Source of the DNA: Deltaproteobacteria bacterium
Lineage (GTDB): Bacteria; Myxococcota_A; UBA9042; DTJE01
Assembly: GCA_029555025.1 (NCBI GenBank)
Contig: JAKPTZ010000002.1
Location: 1-55,013 of the forward strand
DNA length: 55,013 bases
Direction: 5' to 3'
Shown: in pieces, positions 44,943 to 52,081 of the stretch
Layout of the letters: each line of letters starts with the position of its first letter
How positions within the stretch are numbered: the first letter of the stretch is position 1
Position numbers and translations under genes: made by a program
Notes under the pieces: model-generated
Databases searched by the model: none
Told to the model about the DNA's origin: nothing
Seen by the model: only the letters and a program-made list of their open reading frames with translations

Positions 44943-45880
44943 TCTTCCGACACGCCAAGGTGTCTGGCAACCATGAAAAGGACCGCCATGCGGACGGCCA
45001 CGCCGTTTTCGACCTGTTCCAGGATCACGGATTGGGTCGAATCGGCCACTTCGGGCGTAATTTCGACGCCGCGGTTCATCGGGCCCGGGTGCATCACCAG
45101 GCAGTCCGGCTTCGCCAGCTTCAGCTTCTGGGAATCCAGGCCGAAGACGCGGGCGTATTCGCGGTCGGACGGGAACAGGTCCTTGCCCATGCGTTCTTTC
45201 TGGATGCGCAGCATCATGACGACGTCGGCGCCCTCGATGGCGGGCTCGATGCGGTCATGGACGCTGACCGGGAAGCGGTCGATCATCGTGGGCAGCATGG
45301 TGCGCGGGCCGGCCAGGCGGACCTTGGCGCCCATCGTCAGCAGTCCGTGGATGTTGGAACGGGCCACGCGGCTGTGGGCGATGTCGCCGACGATGGCGAC
45401 TTCCAGGCCTTCCAGGCGACCCTTCCTTTCACGCATCGTGTACATGTCCAGCAGGGCCTGGGTCGGGTGCGCGTGGGGTCCGTCACCGGCGTTGACGATG
45501 CCGGCCGGGATGCGTTCCGACAGGAACTTGGCCGCGCCGGGGGCGAAGTGCCGCATGACGATGATGTCGGGCTGCATCGCCATCAGGTTTTTGGCGGTAT
45601 CCAGCAGGGTTTCGCCCTTGGACAGCGACGACGTCGATGCGCTGAAGTTCAGCGTGTCGGCCGACAGGCGCTTGGCCGCGACTTCAAAGCTGATGCGGGT
45701 GCGCGTCGAGTTTTCGATGAAGAAAAGCACGACGGTAACGCCACGCAGCGGCGGGACCTTCTTGATCCGGCGCTTGCTGACTTCCTTGAAGCCGACGGCA
45801 TGGTCCAGGATCGAGGTCACGGTTTCCTTTGACAGGCCCTCGAGGGCCAGCAGGTGATTCAGCGTGTTGGGATTTTCCAT
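44939..45880 (-). CDS. pyrB: Aspartate carbamoyltransferase catalytic subunit
   Basis: A 313-residue enzyme that joins carbamoyl phosphate and aspartate, the first committed step of pyrimidine synthesis. The carbamoyl-phosphate loop is STRTR (58-62) in FIENSTRTRISFE. HPTQALLD, VGDIAHSRVARS and HPGPMNRGVE are family signatures. It starts where the pyrR stop ends (TGATG) and ends overlapping pyrC', so the three are one operon with coupled translation. No pyrI regulatory gene is present. In the Pseudomonas type the PyrC' protein takes part in the PyrB holoenzyme. Confidence 0.95.
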   Translation of the reverse strand: MENPNTLNHLLALEGLSKETVTSILDHAVGFKEVSKRRIKKVPPLRGVTVVLFFIENSTRTRISFEVAAKRLSADTLNFSASTSSLSKGETLLDTAKNLMAMQPDIIVMRHFAPGAAKFLSERIPAGIVNAGDGPHAHPTQALLDMYTMRERKGRLEGLEVAIVGDIAHSRVARSNIHGLLTMGAKVRLAGPRTMLPTMIDRFPVSVHDRIEPAIEGADVVMMLRIQKERMGKDLFPSDREYARVFGLDSQKLKLAKPDCLVMHPGPMNRGVEITPEVADSTQSVILEQVENGVAVRMAVLFMVARHLGVSEE

Positions 45881-46437
45881 CAGGACTGTCTCTCATAGAC
45901 GACCACGCGGTCGCGTTCAAAGCCCATTTCCACAAGTTCGACCTGGACGGTTTCGTTGGCGTCCGTGTTGACGGTCCTGCCGGCGAAGTCCGCCTGAATC
46001 GGGTATTCCCGCAGTCCGCGGTCAACCAGGACGGCCAGGCGCACCCGCCGCGGGCGACCGAAATCGACCAGTGCGTCCAGCGCCGCGCGGATCGTCCGGC
46101 CGGTGTAAAGCACGTCATCGACCAGGATGACGTTCTTGCCCGTCAGGTCGAACCTGATGTCGGTACTGCGGACGACCGGCTGCTGCAGCGCGGTGAAGAT
46201 GTCGTCGCGGTAAAGTGTGATGTCCAGCCTGCCGAAGCAGATGTCCTTGAAGCCGACCGCCTCCATCGCCTTGTGCAGGCGCTGCGCGACATACACGCCG
46301 CCGGTCTGGATGCCAATCAGGCACACCTGGTCCTCGTCGCTTGCGGCCCGAATCCGGCCCGCCAGGTCCGACACGGCCAGTTCCACGGCCCGCGCATCCA
46401 TGATCACGCGCTTTTCGATCTTGTTGGTTTCGCCCAT
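45880..46437 (-). CDS. pyrR: Pyrimidine regulator/uracil phosphoribosyltransferase PyrR
   Basis: A 185-residue protein of the type I phosphoribosyltransferase fold. The PRPP-binding motif is VILVDDVLYTGRT, with CLIGIQTGGVYVAQRL before it and RRVRLAVLVDRGLREYPIQ after it, as in PyrR. Relatives are uracil phosphoribosyltransferases and, in many bacteria, RNA-binding regulators of the pyr operon. The ATG at 46437 is preceded by GGGGAG. The inverted repeat just upstream (46446-46484) overlaps this ribosome site and the promoter and could be a control element. Confidence 0.93.
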   Translation of the reverse strand: MGETNKIEKRVIMDARAVELAVSDLAGRIRAASDEDQVCLIGIQTGGVYVAQRLHKAMEAVGFKDICFGRLDITLYRDDIFTALQQPVVRSTDIRFDLTGKNVILVDDVLYTGRTIRAALDALVDFGRPRRVRLAVLVDRGLREYPIQADFAGRTVNTDANETVQVELVEMGFERDRVVVYERQS

Positions 46438-46445
46438 CCCGGACT

Positions 46446-46494
46446 CCCCGATTCAGTTCGCGCGTATCTTAATTGGAATCGGGGTTGGTCACAA
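46446..46494 (-). promoter_or_regulatory. Promoter and inverted repeat of the pyrR operon
   Basis: Read on the minus strand, TTGTGA (46494-46489) and TAAGAT (46471-46466) are 17 bases apart. CCCCGATTC (46446-46454) and GAATCGGGG (46476-46484) form perfect 9-base arms with a 21-base spacer that contains the -10 box; the proximal arm also contains part of the pyrR ribosome site GGGGAG. If transcription begins at this promoter, only one arm is transcribed, so the repeat would act on DNA. If it begins further up, the repeat would form an RNA hairpin hiding the ribosome site. Confidence 0.5.
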
Positions 46495-46533
46495 TAGGAA
46501 CAGGAGCGCGCCGCTTTGCCCCTCGCTCCGTAA

Positions 46534-46553
46534 GGGCGAATGAAAATTCGCCC
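46534..46553. repeat. REP-like palindrome, isolated copy
   Basis: GGGCGAATGAAAATTCGCCC is the reverse complement of the palindrome found three times at 21753-21908. The flanking CGTAA is shared as well. Confidence 0.8.
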
Positions 46554-46615
46554 GTGGGGCCATCCGCTTCGCTTCGGGGGGCGAGGAGCTGACGTCCGCC
46601 CGTCGTTGTGTGCTA

Positions 46616-46771
46616 AGGGGCCTGCGGGGGTAACCCGTCCCGGACACGAAGTCGCCCGCGGGGCCCGCCCCACGGGCGCTTCTCGTGCTCTCGGCGCGCG
46701 ACGGTCATTAAGGCCCCGCAAGGTGTCGCGCGCCTCCGAGGCGTTCCGTTACGGGTACCCCCGCGGCCCCT
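46616..46771. other. Nested inverted-repeat element able to form a three-way junction
   Basis: The ends pair over 21 base pairs: AGGGGCCtGCGGGGGTAaCC and the following CGT (46616-46638) with 46751-46771, interrupted only by two single-base bulges on the left arm (lower case). Inside are two hairpins. The first, 46645-46687, has stems CACGA/TCGTG, CGCCCG/CGGGCG and GGGG/CCCC with a 4-base loop. The second, 46693-46734, has perfect 10-base arms GGCGCGCGAC/GTCGCGCGCC around 22 bases. No credible gene covers it. It could be a structured RNA or a miniature mobile element with terminal inverted repeats. Which strand is transcribed, if any, is not visible. Confidence 0.65.
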
Positions 46772-46915
46772 CCGGGCACTACGCCCCTGGCTTCTGTCGT
46801 GTCTGGCGTTCTTTCCAAGGCTGCCTCCGCTCTGGTATATCAAACACAACTGATGCCGGCGTCCGATTCCTTGCGGCCGCCTCGATATCTTGGGGGGCCT
46901 GATCGCTGCGGTGTC

Positions 46916-47001
46916 AAAATCACCCTTAGTTTTAACATAAGTCTTATTAAATCACCCTTGATTTTAGCGTCAAGTCTGTCAAAATTACCCTTGATTTTAG
47001 C
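46916..47001. repeat. Three tandem AT-rich palindromes before an AAA_14 ATPase gene
   Basis: Three copies of a 21-base unit, AAAATCACCCTTGATTTTA with GC or AC at the end, start at 46916, 46948 and 46981, that is 32 and 33 bases apart, about three helical turns. Each has AAATCA-CCCT-TGATTT dyad symmetry or a near version. The last ends three bases before the ATG of the ATPase gene. The AT content stands out in this GC-rich region. They look like binding sites for a repressor. Three copies with unlike spacers and no cas genes do not make a CRISPR. Confidence 0.75.
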
Positions 47002-47004
47002 AGA

Positions 47005-48390
47005 ATGGTGTCTGCGATGCATCGAAACGCCCTGAACGACCTGATTGAATGGAAGGATAAACCCCTGCGAAAACCTTTGGTTATCCGCGGCGCGCGGCAG
47101 GTCGGCAAGTCCCATCTTGTCAGGATGTTCGCGGCGGCCCATTTCGACAACCTGGTCGAAGTCAACCTGGAAACCGCTTCAAACCTGGCCGATCTGTTCA
47201 CGTCAAACGATCCCCGGTTGATTGTTGACCGCCTGGAATTACAGTTCAACACCACTATTACCCCTGGCAGGACGCTTGTCTTCCTGGACGAAATCCGGGC
47301 TGCTCCGGCTGTTTTTGCGTCACTCCGATATTTTTATGAACAGATGCCGAGCCTGCACATCATCGCCGCCGGTTCATTGCTTGAATTCGCGCCTGGCTCC
47401 CAGGGGTTTGCCGTACCGGTCGGCAGGATTGAGTATCTTCACCTGGGACCGATGCAGTTCGATGAGTTCCTGCTGGCCGTCGGCGAGCAACGCCTGGCCG
47501 CTTTCCTTGATGAATGGATTCCAGGCCGTGACCTTCCCGATTCGATTCATCAACGTCTGACGGATCTGTTCCGACGGTTCATCGCCGTCGGGGGCATGCC
47601 AGGTGTGGTGGCCGCCCATGTCCAGGCCCCGACGCATCGTCAGGTGGAAGAGGTCAAGCACTCGATACTTGCCACATACCAGGACGATTTTGGAAAGTAC
47701 GGCGCCAGGGTCAATCATCGCAATGTCCGGACGGTCTTTGGCGCGATTCCGGCCCAGGTTGGAAACCGGCTGAAGTATGCCAATATCGACCGGGATACCA
47801 GGTCCGCCGAGCTGTCTGCCGCCCTGGACCTGCTGTGCCGCGCACGTGTCTGCACAAAGGTGCGGCGGACGCCGGCAAACGGGGTGCCACTGGCTTACCA
47901 GGCCGACGATACGAACTTCAAGGCGCTTTTTCTGGACGTCGGGTTGATGAATACCAGGCTGGGCCTGTCAATGCTTGACTTCATGCGCTCGCCTGACCTG
48001 ATGGCCGTGAACCAGGGGGCGGTCTGCGAGCAGGTCGTCGGCCAGCACCTGCTGTACTCGGCCCCGTCCTGTCAGGAACCCGAGTTGTATTTCTGGTCCC
48101 GGGACAAGGCCAGTTCGGCCGCCGAGGTCGATTACGTAATTGCAGTCGGTCCCAGGGTCGTTCCGGTCGAGGTCAAGGCCGGCGCCACGGGCCGCCTGAA
48201 ATCGCTGCACATGTTCCTGCGTGAAAAGAAGGCCAGTTTTGCGGTCCGCCTGAACAGCGATCTTCCGTCCCTGCTTGAAGCCCGCACCTCGATCGCCGAC
48301 GGCGACAACACCACATTCCGCCTTTTGTCCCTTCCACTGTACATGGTCACGCAGGTACGCCGGTTGATCGGGCAGGCACAGGGCTCTTGA
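47005..48390 (+). CDS. AAA_14 / DUF4143 ATPase, copy 1
   Basis: A 461-residue protein of the AAA_14 plus DUF4143 family. Walker A is GARQVGKSH (29-37) and Walker B is LVFLDEIRAAP. The C-terminal DUF4143 part has the nuclease-like core AEVDYVIAVG then VVPVEVKAG, with acidic residues and Lys in the PD-(D/E)xK arrangement. Family members are abundant in anaerobic and environmental bacteria, often in many copies with mobile-element-like spread; their job is not established. Translation may start at 47005 or at the ATG at 47017. The upstream region carries three palindromes. A second family member lies at 50397-51557. Confidence 0.87.
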   Translation: MVSAMHRNALNDLIEWKDKPLRKPLVIRGARQVGKSHLVRMFAAAHFDNLVEVNLETASNLADLFTSNDPRLIVDRLELQFNTTITPGRTLVFLDEIRAAPAVFASLRYFYEQMPSLHIIAAGSLLEFAPGSQGFAVPVGRIEYLHLGPMQFDEFLLAVGEQRLAAFLDEWIPGRDLPDSIHQRLTDLFRRFIAVGGMPGVVAAHVQAPTHRQVEEVKHSILATYQDDFGKYGARVNHRNVRTVFGAIPAQVGNRLKYANIDRDTRSAELSAALDLLCRARVCTKVRRTPANGVPLAYQADDTNFKALFLDVGLMNTRLGLSMLDFMRSPDLMAVNQGAVCEQVVGQHLLYSAPSCQEPELYFWSRDKASSAAEVDYVIAVGPRVVPVEVKAGATGRLKSLHMFLREKKASFAVRLNSDLPSLLEARTSIADGDNTTFRLLSLPLYMVTQVRRLIGQAQGS

Positions 48391-48477
48391 TTCCGCCCGT
48401 GAATCTGAAACAATGCGGTATCACTGGTCGATAGAAGCCTTCGAATCAACGCCGAATTCGTTCGGCTGGAGGTAGAT

Positions 48478-49413
48478 ATGTCGACAAAAATGTCCAGCGT
48501 CAGCCACTCGTTCGGGGGTGACTGGACACTGACCAAGTTGCAGATTCTTTCAAAGTACTTGAAGGCATACAACGTCGCGCTTGACGGCAAGCCTTCCCTG
48601 GACAGGCCGTTCCGCAGGGCCTTCATCGATGCGTTCGCGGGAACCGGGTATCGTTCTGTCGGCGCAGATTTGCCGGAAGACACGTTTCGTCCATCAATCC
48701 CTGAACTGGAAATCGTTGATACCGTGCGGTTACTGGACGGTTCCGCTCGAATGGCACTAATGGTTGAGCCCAGATTCGACAAGTACATATTTATCGAGAA
48801 GAATCGCGACCGTTGTAACGAACTGTCAGCCCTTCGAACGGAATTTCCCGACCGCGCCGCAAGCATTCAGATTTATGAAGGCGACGCAAACGAAGAAATT
48901 CAGAAGCTGTGCCGGGCGAATTGGGCCCACCATCGGGCTGTCATGTTCCTTGACCCCTACGGTCTGCAGGTTGATTGGAAAACAATTGAGGCTATTGCGG
49001 CAACCAAGGCGATCGATCTGTGGATTCTGTTTCCCCTTGGTATTGGAGTCAACAGGTTGCTGGTGCGCGATGGCAATATCCCACTCGCATGGCGTCGTCG
49101 CCTTGATTCTCTTCTGGGAACCACCGAGTGGTTCGACGAGTTCTACAAGTTGGAAACGCGGAACGATCTGCTTGGCACCGACATAACGCAGATTACAAAG
49201 CAGGGTATCGATTGCATCGGTCAGTTCTTTATCAATCGCCTAAGCCAGATTTTTCCAGGGGTTTCCAGAAATCCGGCAATCCTGCGCAACTCAACAAATT
49301 GTCCGATGTACATGTTTTGCTTTGCAGTCGCGAATCCAAACGGGGTAAAACCAGCGATGAAGATTGCTGGCGACCTTCTTAAAAAGGTGGAAAGGAATGG
49401 CACTCGGAAGTGA
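48478..49413 (+). CDS. tcmP: Three-Cys-motif partner protein TcmP
   Basis: A 311-residue protein with GGAGG five bases before the ATG. It matches TcmP, named for its constant neighbour, a protein with a three-Cys motif, which is indeed the next gene. The sequence has a methyltransferase-like Rossmann course: FIDAFAGTGYR (49-59), an acidic strand end FIEKN (Glu107), a GDANEE segment and FLDPYGLQVDW with DPYG at 159-162. This suggests SAM binding and perhaps nucleic-acid modification, but no activity is known to me. The gene overlaps the next by 17 bases, so the two are expressed together. Confidence 0.85.
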   Translation: MSTKMSSVSHSFGGDWTLTKLQILSKYLKAYNVALDGKPSLDRPFRRAFIDAFAGTGYRSVGADLPEDTFRPSIPELEIVDTVRLLDGSARMALMVEPRFDKYIFIEKNRDRCNELSALRTEFPDRAASIQIYEGDANEEIQKLCRANWAHHRAVMFLDPYGLQVDWKTIEAIAATKAIDLWILFPLGIGVNRLLVRDGNIPLAWRRRLDSLLGTTEWFDEFYKLETRNDLLGTDITQITKQGIDCIGQFFINRLSQIFPGVSRNPAILRNSTNCPMYMFCFAVANPNGVKPAMKIAGDLLKKVERNGTRK

Positions 49414-50134
49414 TATCGAGTGGACCGAATCGACCTGGAACCCGGTTACGGGGTGTACCAAGGTCAGTCCCGGGTGCGCGCACTGTTACGCCGAGCGGAT
49501 GGCCCGTCGGCTGTGCGCCATGGGCCAGCCGAATTATCGTAACGGTTTCGCTGTCACCACCCATCCGCACGCCCTGGCTTTGCCACTTGGCTGGAGGGCG
49601 CCGCAGGTCATTTTCGTAAATTCCATGAGTGACCTTTTCCATCCCGAGGTTCCCGACGAATTCATCCATCAGGTCTTCAATATTATGCGGCGCGCCGACT
49701 GGCACACGTTCCAGGTGCTGACAAAACGCGCCGACCGTCTTGCCGCGATGGCGCCGCAGCTTCCCTGGCCACCCAACGTCTGGGTCGGTGTCAGCGTCGA
49801 GAACGAGGCCTTCTGTGGTCGAATCGACCATCTTCGCCAAGTGCCGGCTGCCGTGCGCTTCGTATCGTTCGAGCCGCTGCTTGGTTCGGTCGGTATCCTG
49901 AACCTGGTCGGCATCAACTGGGCCATCGTCGGCGGCGAGTCGGGCCCCGGCGCTCGTCCGATGTCCCCCGAGTGGGCGATCGCAATCCGCGACCAGTGCG
50001 TCGATGCTGGTATCCCGTTCTTTTTCAAGCAGTGGGGCGGGGTGCGCAAGCGCCAGGCAGGTCGTCACCTTGACGGCCGTCTGTGGAACCAGTGGCCGGT
50101 TATCCCCTGTGCTTCATCGTCTTCTTCTTTGTAA
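49397..50134 (+). CDS. DUF5131 (phage Gp37/Gp68) three-Cys-motif protein
   Basis: A 245-residue protein of the DUF5131 family, known from mycobacteriophage Gp37/Gp68 and from bacterial islands. The ATG at 49397 has AAAGGA just before it, inside the tcmP end. The start MALGSDIEWTESTWNPVTGC is typical, and the cluster-binding motif is C20-x6-C27-x2-C30 (CTKVSPGCAHC). VNSMSDLFHPEVP, FQVLTKRADRL and VGVSVENE are further signatures. The fold is related to radical SAM enzymes such as spore photoproduct lyase. With TcmP it may form a nucleic-acid modifying pair, which is inference. Confidence 0.88.
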   Translation: MALGSDIEWTESTWNPVTGCTKVSPGCAHCYAERMARRLCAMGQPNYRNGFAVTTHPHALALPLGWRAPQVIFVNSMSDLFHPEVPDEFIHQVFNIMRRADWHTFQVLTKRADRLAAMAPQLPWPPNVWVGVSVENEAFCGRIDHLRQVPAAVRFVSFEPLLGSVGILNLVGINWAIVGGESGPGARPMSPEWAIAIRDQCVDAGIPFFFKQWGGVRKRQAGRHLDGRLWNQWPVIPCASSSSSL

Positions 50135-50396
50135 TTTCTTGCTGATGCGTGCGGCGATAGCAGCTATTTGCTATTCGGGCTGGAAAATGTCGAGGTCGGG
50201 CCGTTGGGGGTTTCGGTGACGACCGGTTCCTGGTGCTGGCGGGTTCGGCCTGGCGGCGCGCGACGGTGATTACGCCCCGGCATTATTCGCAGTGTAAGGT
50301 TCTGGGTCGGGATTTTCACTTTACCGCTGTTATTCTGAAAGTTGATTTTAAGTTTAACGCGGGTAAAATGAAAAAGTCAGTTACCCTGGTGACAAG
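50135..50396. other. Non-coding gap with motif shared with 46693-46718
   Basis: No credible gene. GGCGCGCGACGGTGATTA followed by CGCCCCG (50255-50279) nearly repeats the left half of the second hairpin at 46693-46718, which differs by a few bases. The right half of that hairpin is missing here. Both copies lie upstream of an AAA_14/DUF4143 gene. A small hairpin (ATAGCA-GCTATT-TGCTAT) follows the DUF5131 gene near 50157-50174. Confidence 0.45.
50313..50374. repeat. AT-rich inverted repeat before the second AAA_14 ATPase gene
   Basis: TTTTCACTTTACC (50313-50325) and GGTAAAATGAAAA (50362-50374) pair over 13 bases with one mismatch. Between them lies TTGATTTTAAG, close to the TTGATTTTAGC of the palindromes before the first ATPase gene. 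The right arm is 22 bases before the ATG at 50397. Confidence 0.55.
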
Positions 50397-51557
50397 ATGT
50401 TTACACGATGGATGACCCTGAATCCCGAAAGGTCTGTGCTGCTCATCGGTCCCAGGCGCAGCGGAAAGACAACTTTCCTGCGGGCCGCATTTCCCAATTA
50501 CCGCTATGCAACCCTGGACGATCTGGACCTTCTGGAATGGGCAAGGCGCGATCCAAAAGGTTTCATTACCAGCCTTGGCGACCGCGGAATCGTGGATGAA
50601 ATCCAGCGCGAGCCGCTGCTGACCGTGGCTGTCAAATACGCCATCGACAACCAGGGCGCCCGGATCCTGATGACGGGGTCCAGTTCCATTGGTCTTCTGG
50701 ACGCGTCGGCCGACACGCTGGCCGGCCGGGTCGATATGTTGTCGATGCCGACGGCCTGCTGGGGCGAGGAATTTGGCGATCCGACCCATTCGATATTCAA
50801 TGGAGAACCACCTTTTCCTGTTCTGCAGGCCGGCCAGCGCAGCCTGAACGCGGCTCTGTCGTTCGGCGGTTTTCCCGAAGTTGTCGCAGTTTCCGACCCC
50901 GACCAGAAGTTGCAGATTCTGCGCAATTATCGGGACACCTATTTCGTGCGGGATCTGATGCAAATGGCCAACCTTGGAAGCATGTCGGGGTTGCAGGGGA
51001 TACTGGCAAACGTCGGCCGTTCAATCGGATCGCATCTGGAAACCAGTTCGTTCGCGCGTGAGTCCGGCCTTTCGGTTCCCACGACGAAGAAGTACCTGGA
51101 CACATTGTTCCAGTCGCACCTTGCCTTTCAGTTGCACGGATATCAGTACGGCCCCGCCAAGCGATTCGTCAAGGCGGCCAAGGCGTACTTCGCCGACAAC
51201 GGCATCATTTCGGGCCTGGGACTGCAACTCAGCCAGGGCCAGATCCTGGAAAACTTCGTGATTTCCGAATTGGAAAAGCGCCGCAAGCTGGGGCTGTTCC
51301 GGGCTGACGGCCTCTTTTACTACAAAAGTCAGACAGGGCGCGAAGTCGATATTGTTTTCGAATCAGGTGGCGTCGTCCATGCGATTGAAATCAAGGCGAC
51401 CAGGCGTCCGACGCCCCACGACGCCACAGCGTTAAGGGCGTTCATGACCGGGCTGCAGACCCCGTCCAGGGGCTTCGTTTTTCACATGGGCGATGACGTC
51501 TTTGACGACGCCGGCGTCCGATTCCTTCCGGTCGCCTCGATCTTCCGGGGTGCGTAA
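50397..51557 (+). CDS. AAA_14 / DUF4143 ATPase, copy 2
   Basis: A 386-residue member of the same family as 47005-48390 but clearly diverged and about 75 residues shorter. Walker A is GPRRSGKTTF; the matching acidic strand reads GIVDEIQREP; MTGSSS is the sensor segment. The C-terminal nuclease-like part is GREVDIVFESGGVVHAIEIK. In between, FARESGLSVPTTKKYLDTL is a winged-helix-like stretch common in these proteins. GGTGA lies just before the ATG. An AT-rich inverted repeat upstream resembles that of copy 1, so both may answer to the same regulator. Confidence 0.87.
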   Translation: MFTRWMTLNPERSVLLIGPRRSGKTTFLRAAFPNYRYATLDDLDLLEWARRDPKGFITSLGDRGIVDEIQREPLLTVAVKYAIDNQGARILMTGSSSIGLLDASADTLAGRVDMLSMPTACWGEEFGDPTHSIFNGEPPFPVLQAGQRSLNAALSFGGFPEVVAVSDPDQKLQILRNYRDTYFVRDLMQMANLGSMSGLQGILANVGRSIGSHLETSSFARESGLSVPTTKKYLDTLFQSHLAFQLHGYQYGPAKRFVKAAKAYFADNGIISGLGLQLSQGQILENFVISELEKRRKLGLFRADGLFYYKSQTGREVDIVFESGGVVHAIEIKATRRPTPHDATALRAFMTGLQTPSRGFVFHMGDDVFDDAGVRFLPVASIFRGA

Positions 51558-51845
51558 TCAACCTGGCGAGGTTCAGCATTCTTATTCCGACCTGATGAAA
51601 TCCCAGGACGCCATCTTTACTCGACTTCACGAACGTCCAAAAACGTCGCCGCCCGGTCCCGTACCGCGATTCGACACTGCTGATAGAAAATTACCCATTC
51701 CAATCAATTTTTTGAAACGTTCATTCGCCAGCGTTCGAAACACGCCTTCGTGTACGGGAAGCTTAGTGGCGTCCAGCACGTTCACGCGGGCGGTTGATTT
51801 GTCGGCGGCCGATGTAATAAAATTCGGCCACCCGGAGGTTCCCTG
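51558..51845. other. Gap without a convincing gene
   Basis: A frame from an ATG at 51595 is open to the TGA at 51846 (83 codons) and touches the next start as TGATG, but no ribosome site or recognisable sequence supports it. The DNA is less GC-rich than its surroundings (runs such as AAAATTACCC and AATTTTTTG), as in the palindromic regions before the two ATPase genes. Confidence 0.4.
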
Positions 51846-52055
51846 ATGAACGATGACATCCGAACCGACTATCTGACCGCGCGTTCAAGTTTTCTGACGG
51901 GGTTTGGTTCTGCCATCAATCTGGCTGGAAATTATTACCTTTACAACACCAGTCCAACCCCTGCAGAAGCTGACGAACTGGCCATCCGCGCCGACTGGGC
52001 CCGCGTCGGTCAGGACATCCGCGACGCCATGTCCGATCTGTTCCCGTCCAAGTAG
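51846..52055 (+). CDS. Small protein of unknown function
   Basis: A 69-residue protein with GGAGG seven bases before the ATG, 26 bases upstream of the DUF2335 gene. It has a central weakly hydrophobic stretch (FLTGFGSAINLAGNYYLY) and an acidic helical end with RADWARVGQDIRDAMSDLF. I do not recognise a family. Its good ribosome site and close spacing to the DUF2335 membrane protein suggest that the two belong together. Confidence 0.6.
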   Translation: MNDDIRTDYLTARSSFLTGFGSAINLAGNYYLYNTSPTPAEADELAIRADWARVGQDIRDAMSDLFPSK

Positions 52056-52081
52056 CAAATCAACCTTTCAGAGGTGCTCAG

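Noticed and set aside
46616-46771. Integron attC site
   Set aside because: It has bulged inverted arms of suitable length, but I do not find the RYYYAAC/GTTRRRY core sites at its ends, and there is no integrase or cassette array.
46613-46849. Small open frame on the minus strand in the gap before the first ATPase
   Set aside because: It overlaps the nested inverted repeats, is Arg/Gly-rich as expected from GC-rich non-coding DNA, and has no ribosome site.
46916-47001. Three regularly spaced repeats as a CRISPR array
   Set aside because: Only three short copies, intervals of 11-12 bases between units, dyad symmetry typical of operators, and no cas genes in the window.
51493-51846. Open frame between the second ATPase and the small protein gene, touching the next start as TGATG
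   Set aside because: Its first third is a shadow of the ATPase gene, the rest has no ribosome site and no recognisable composition; described only as a gap.
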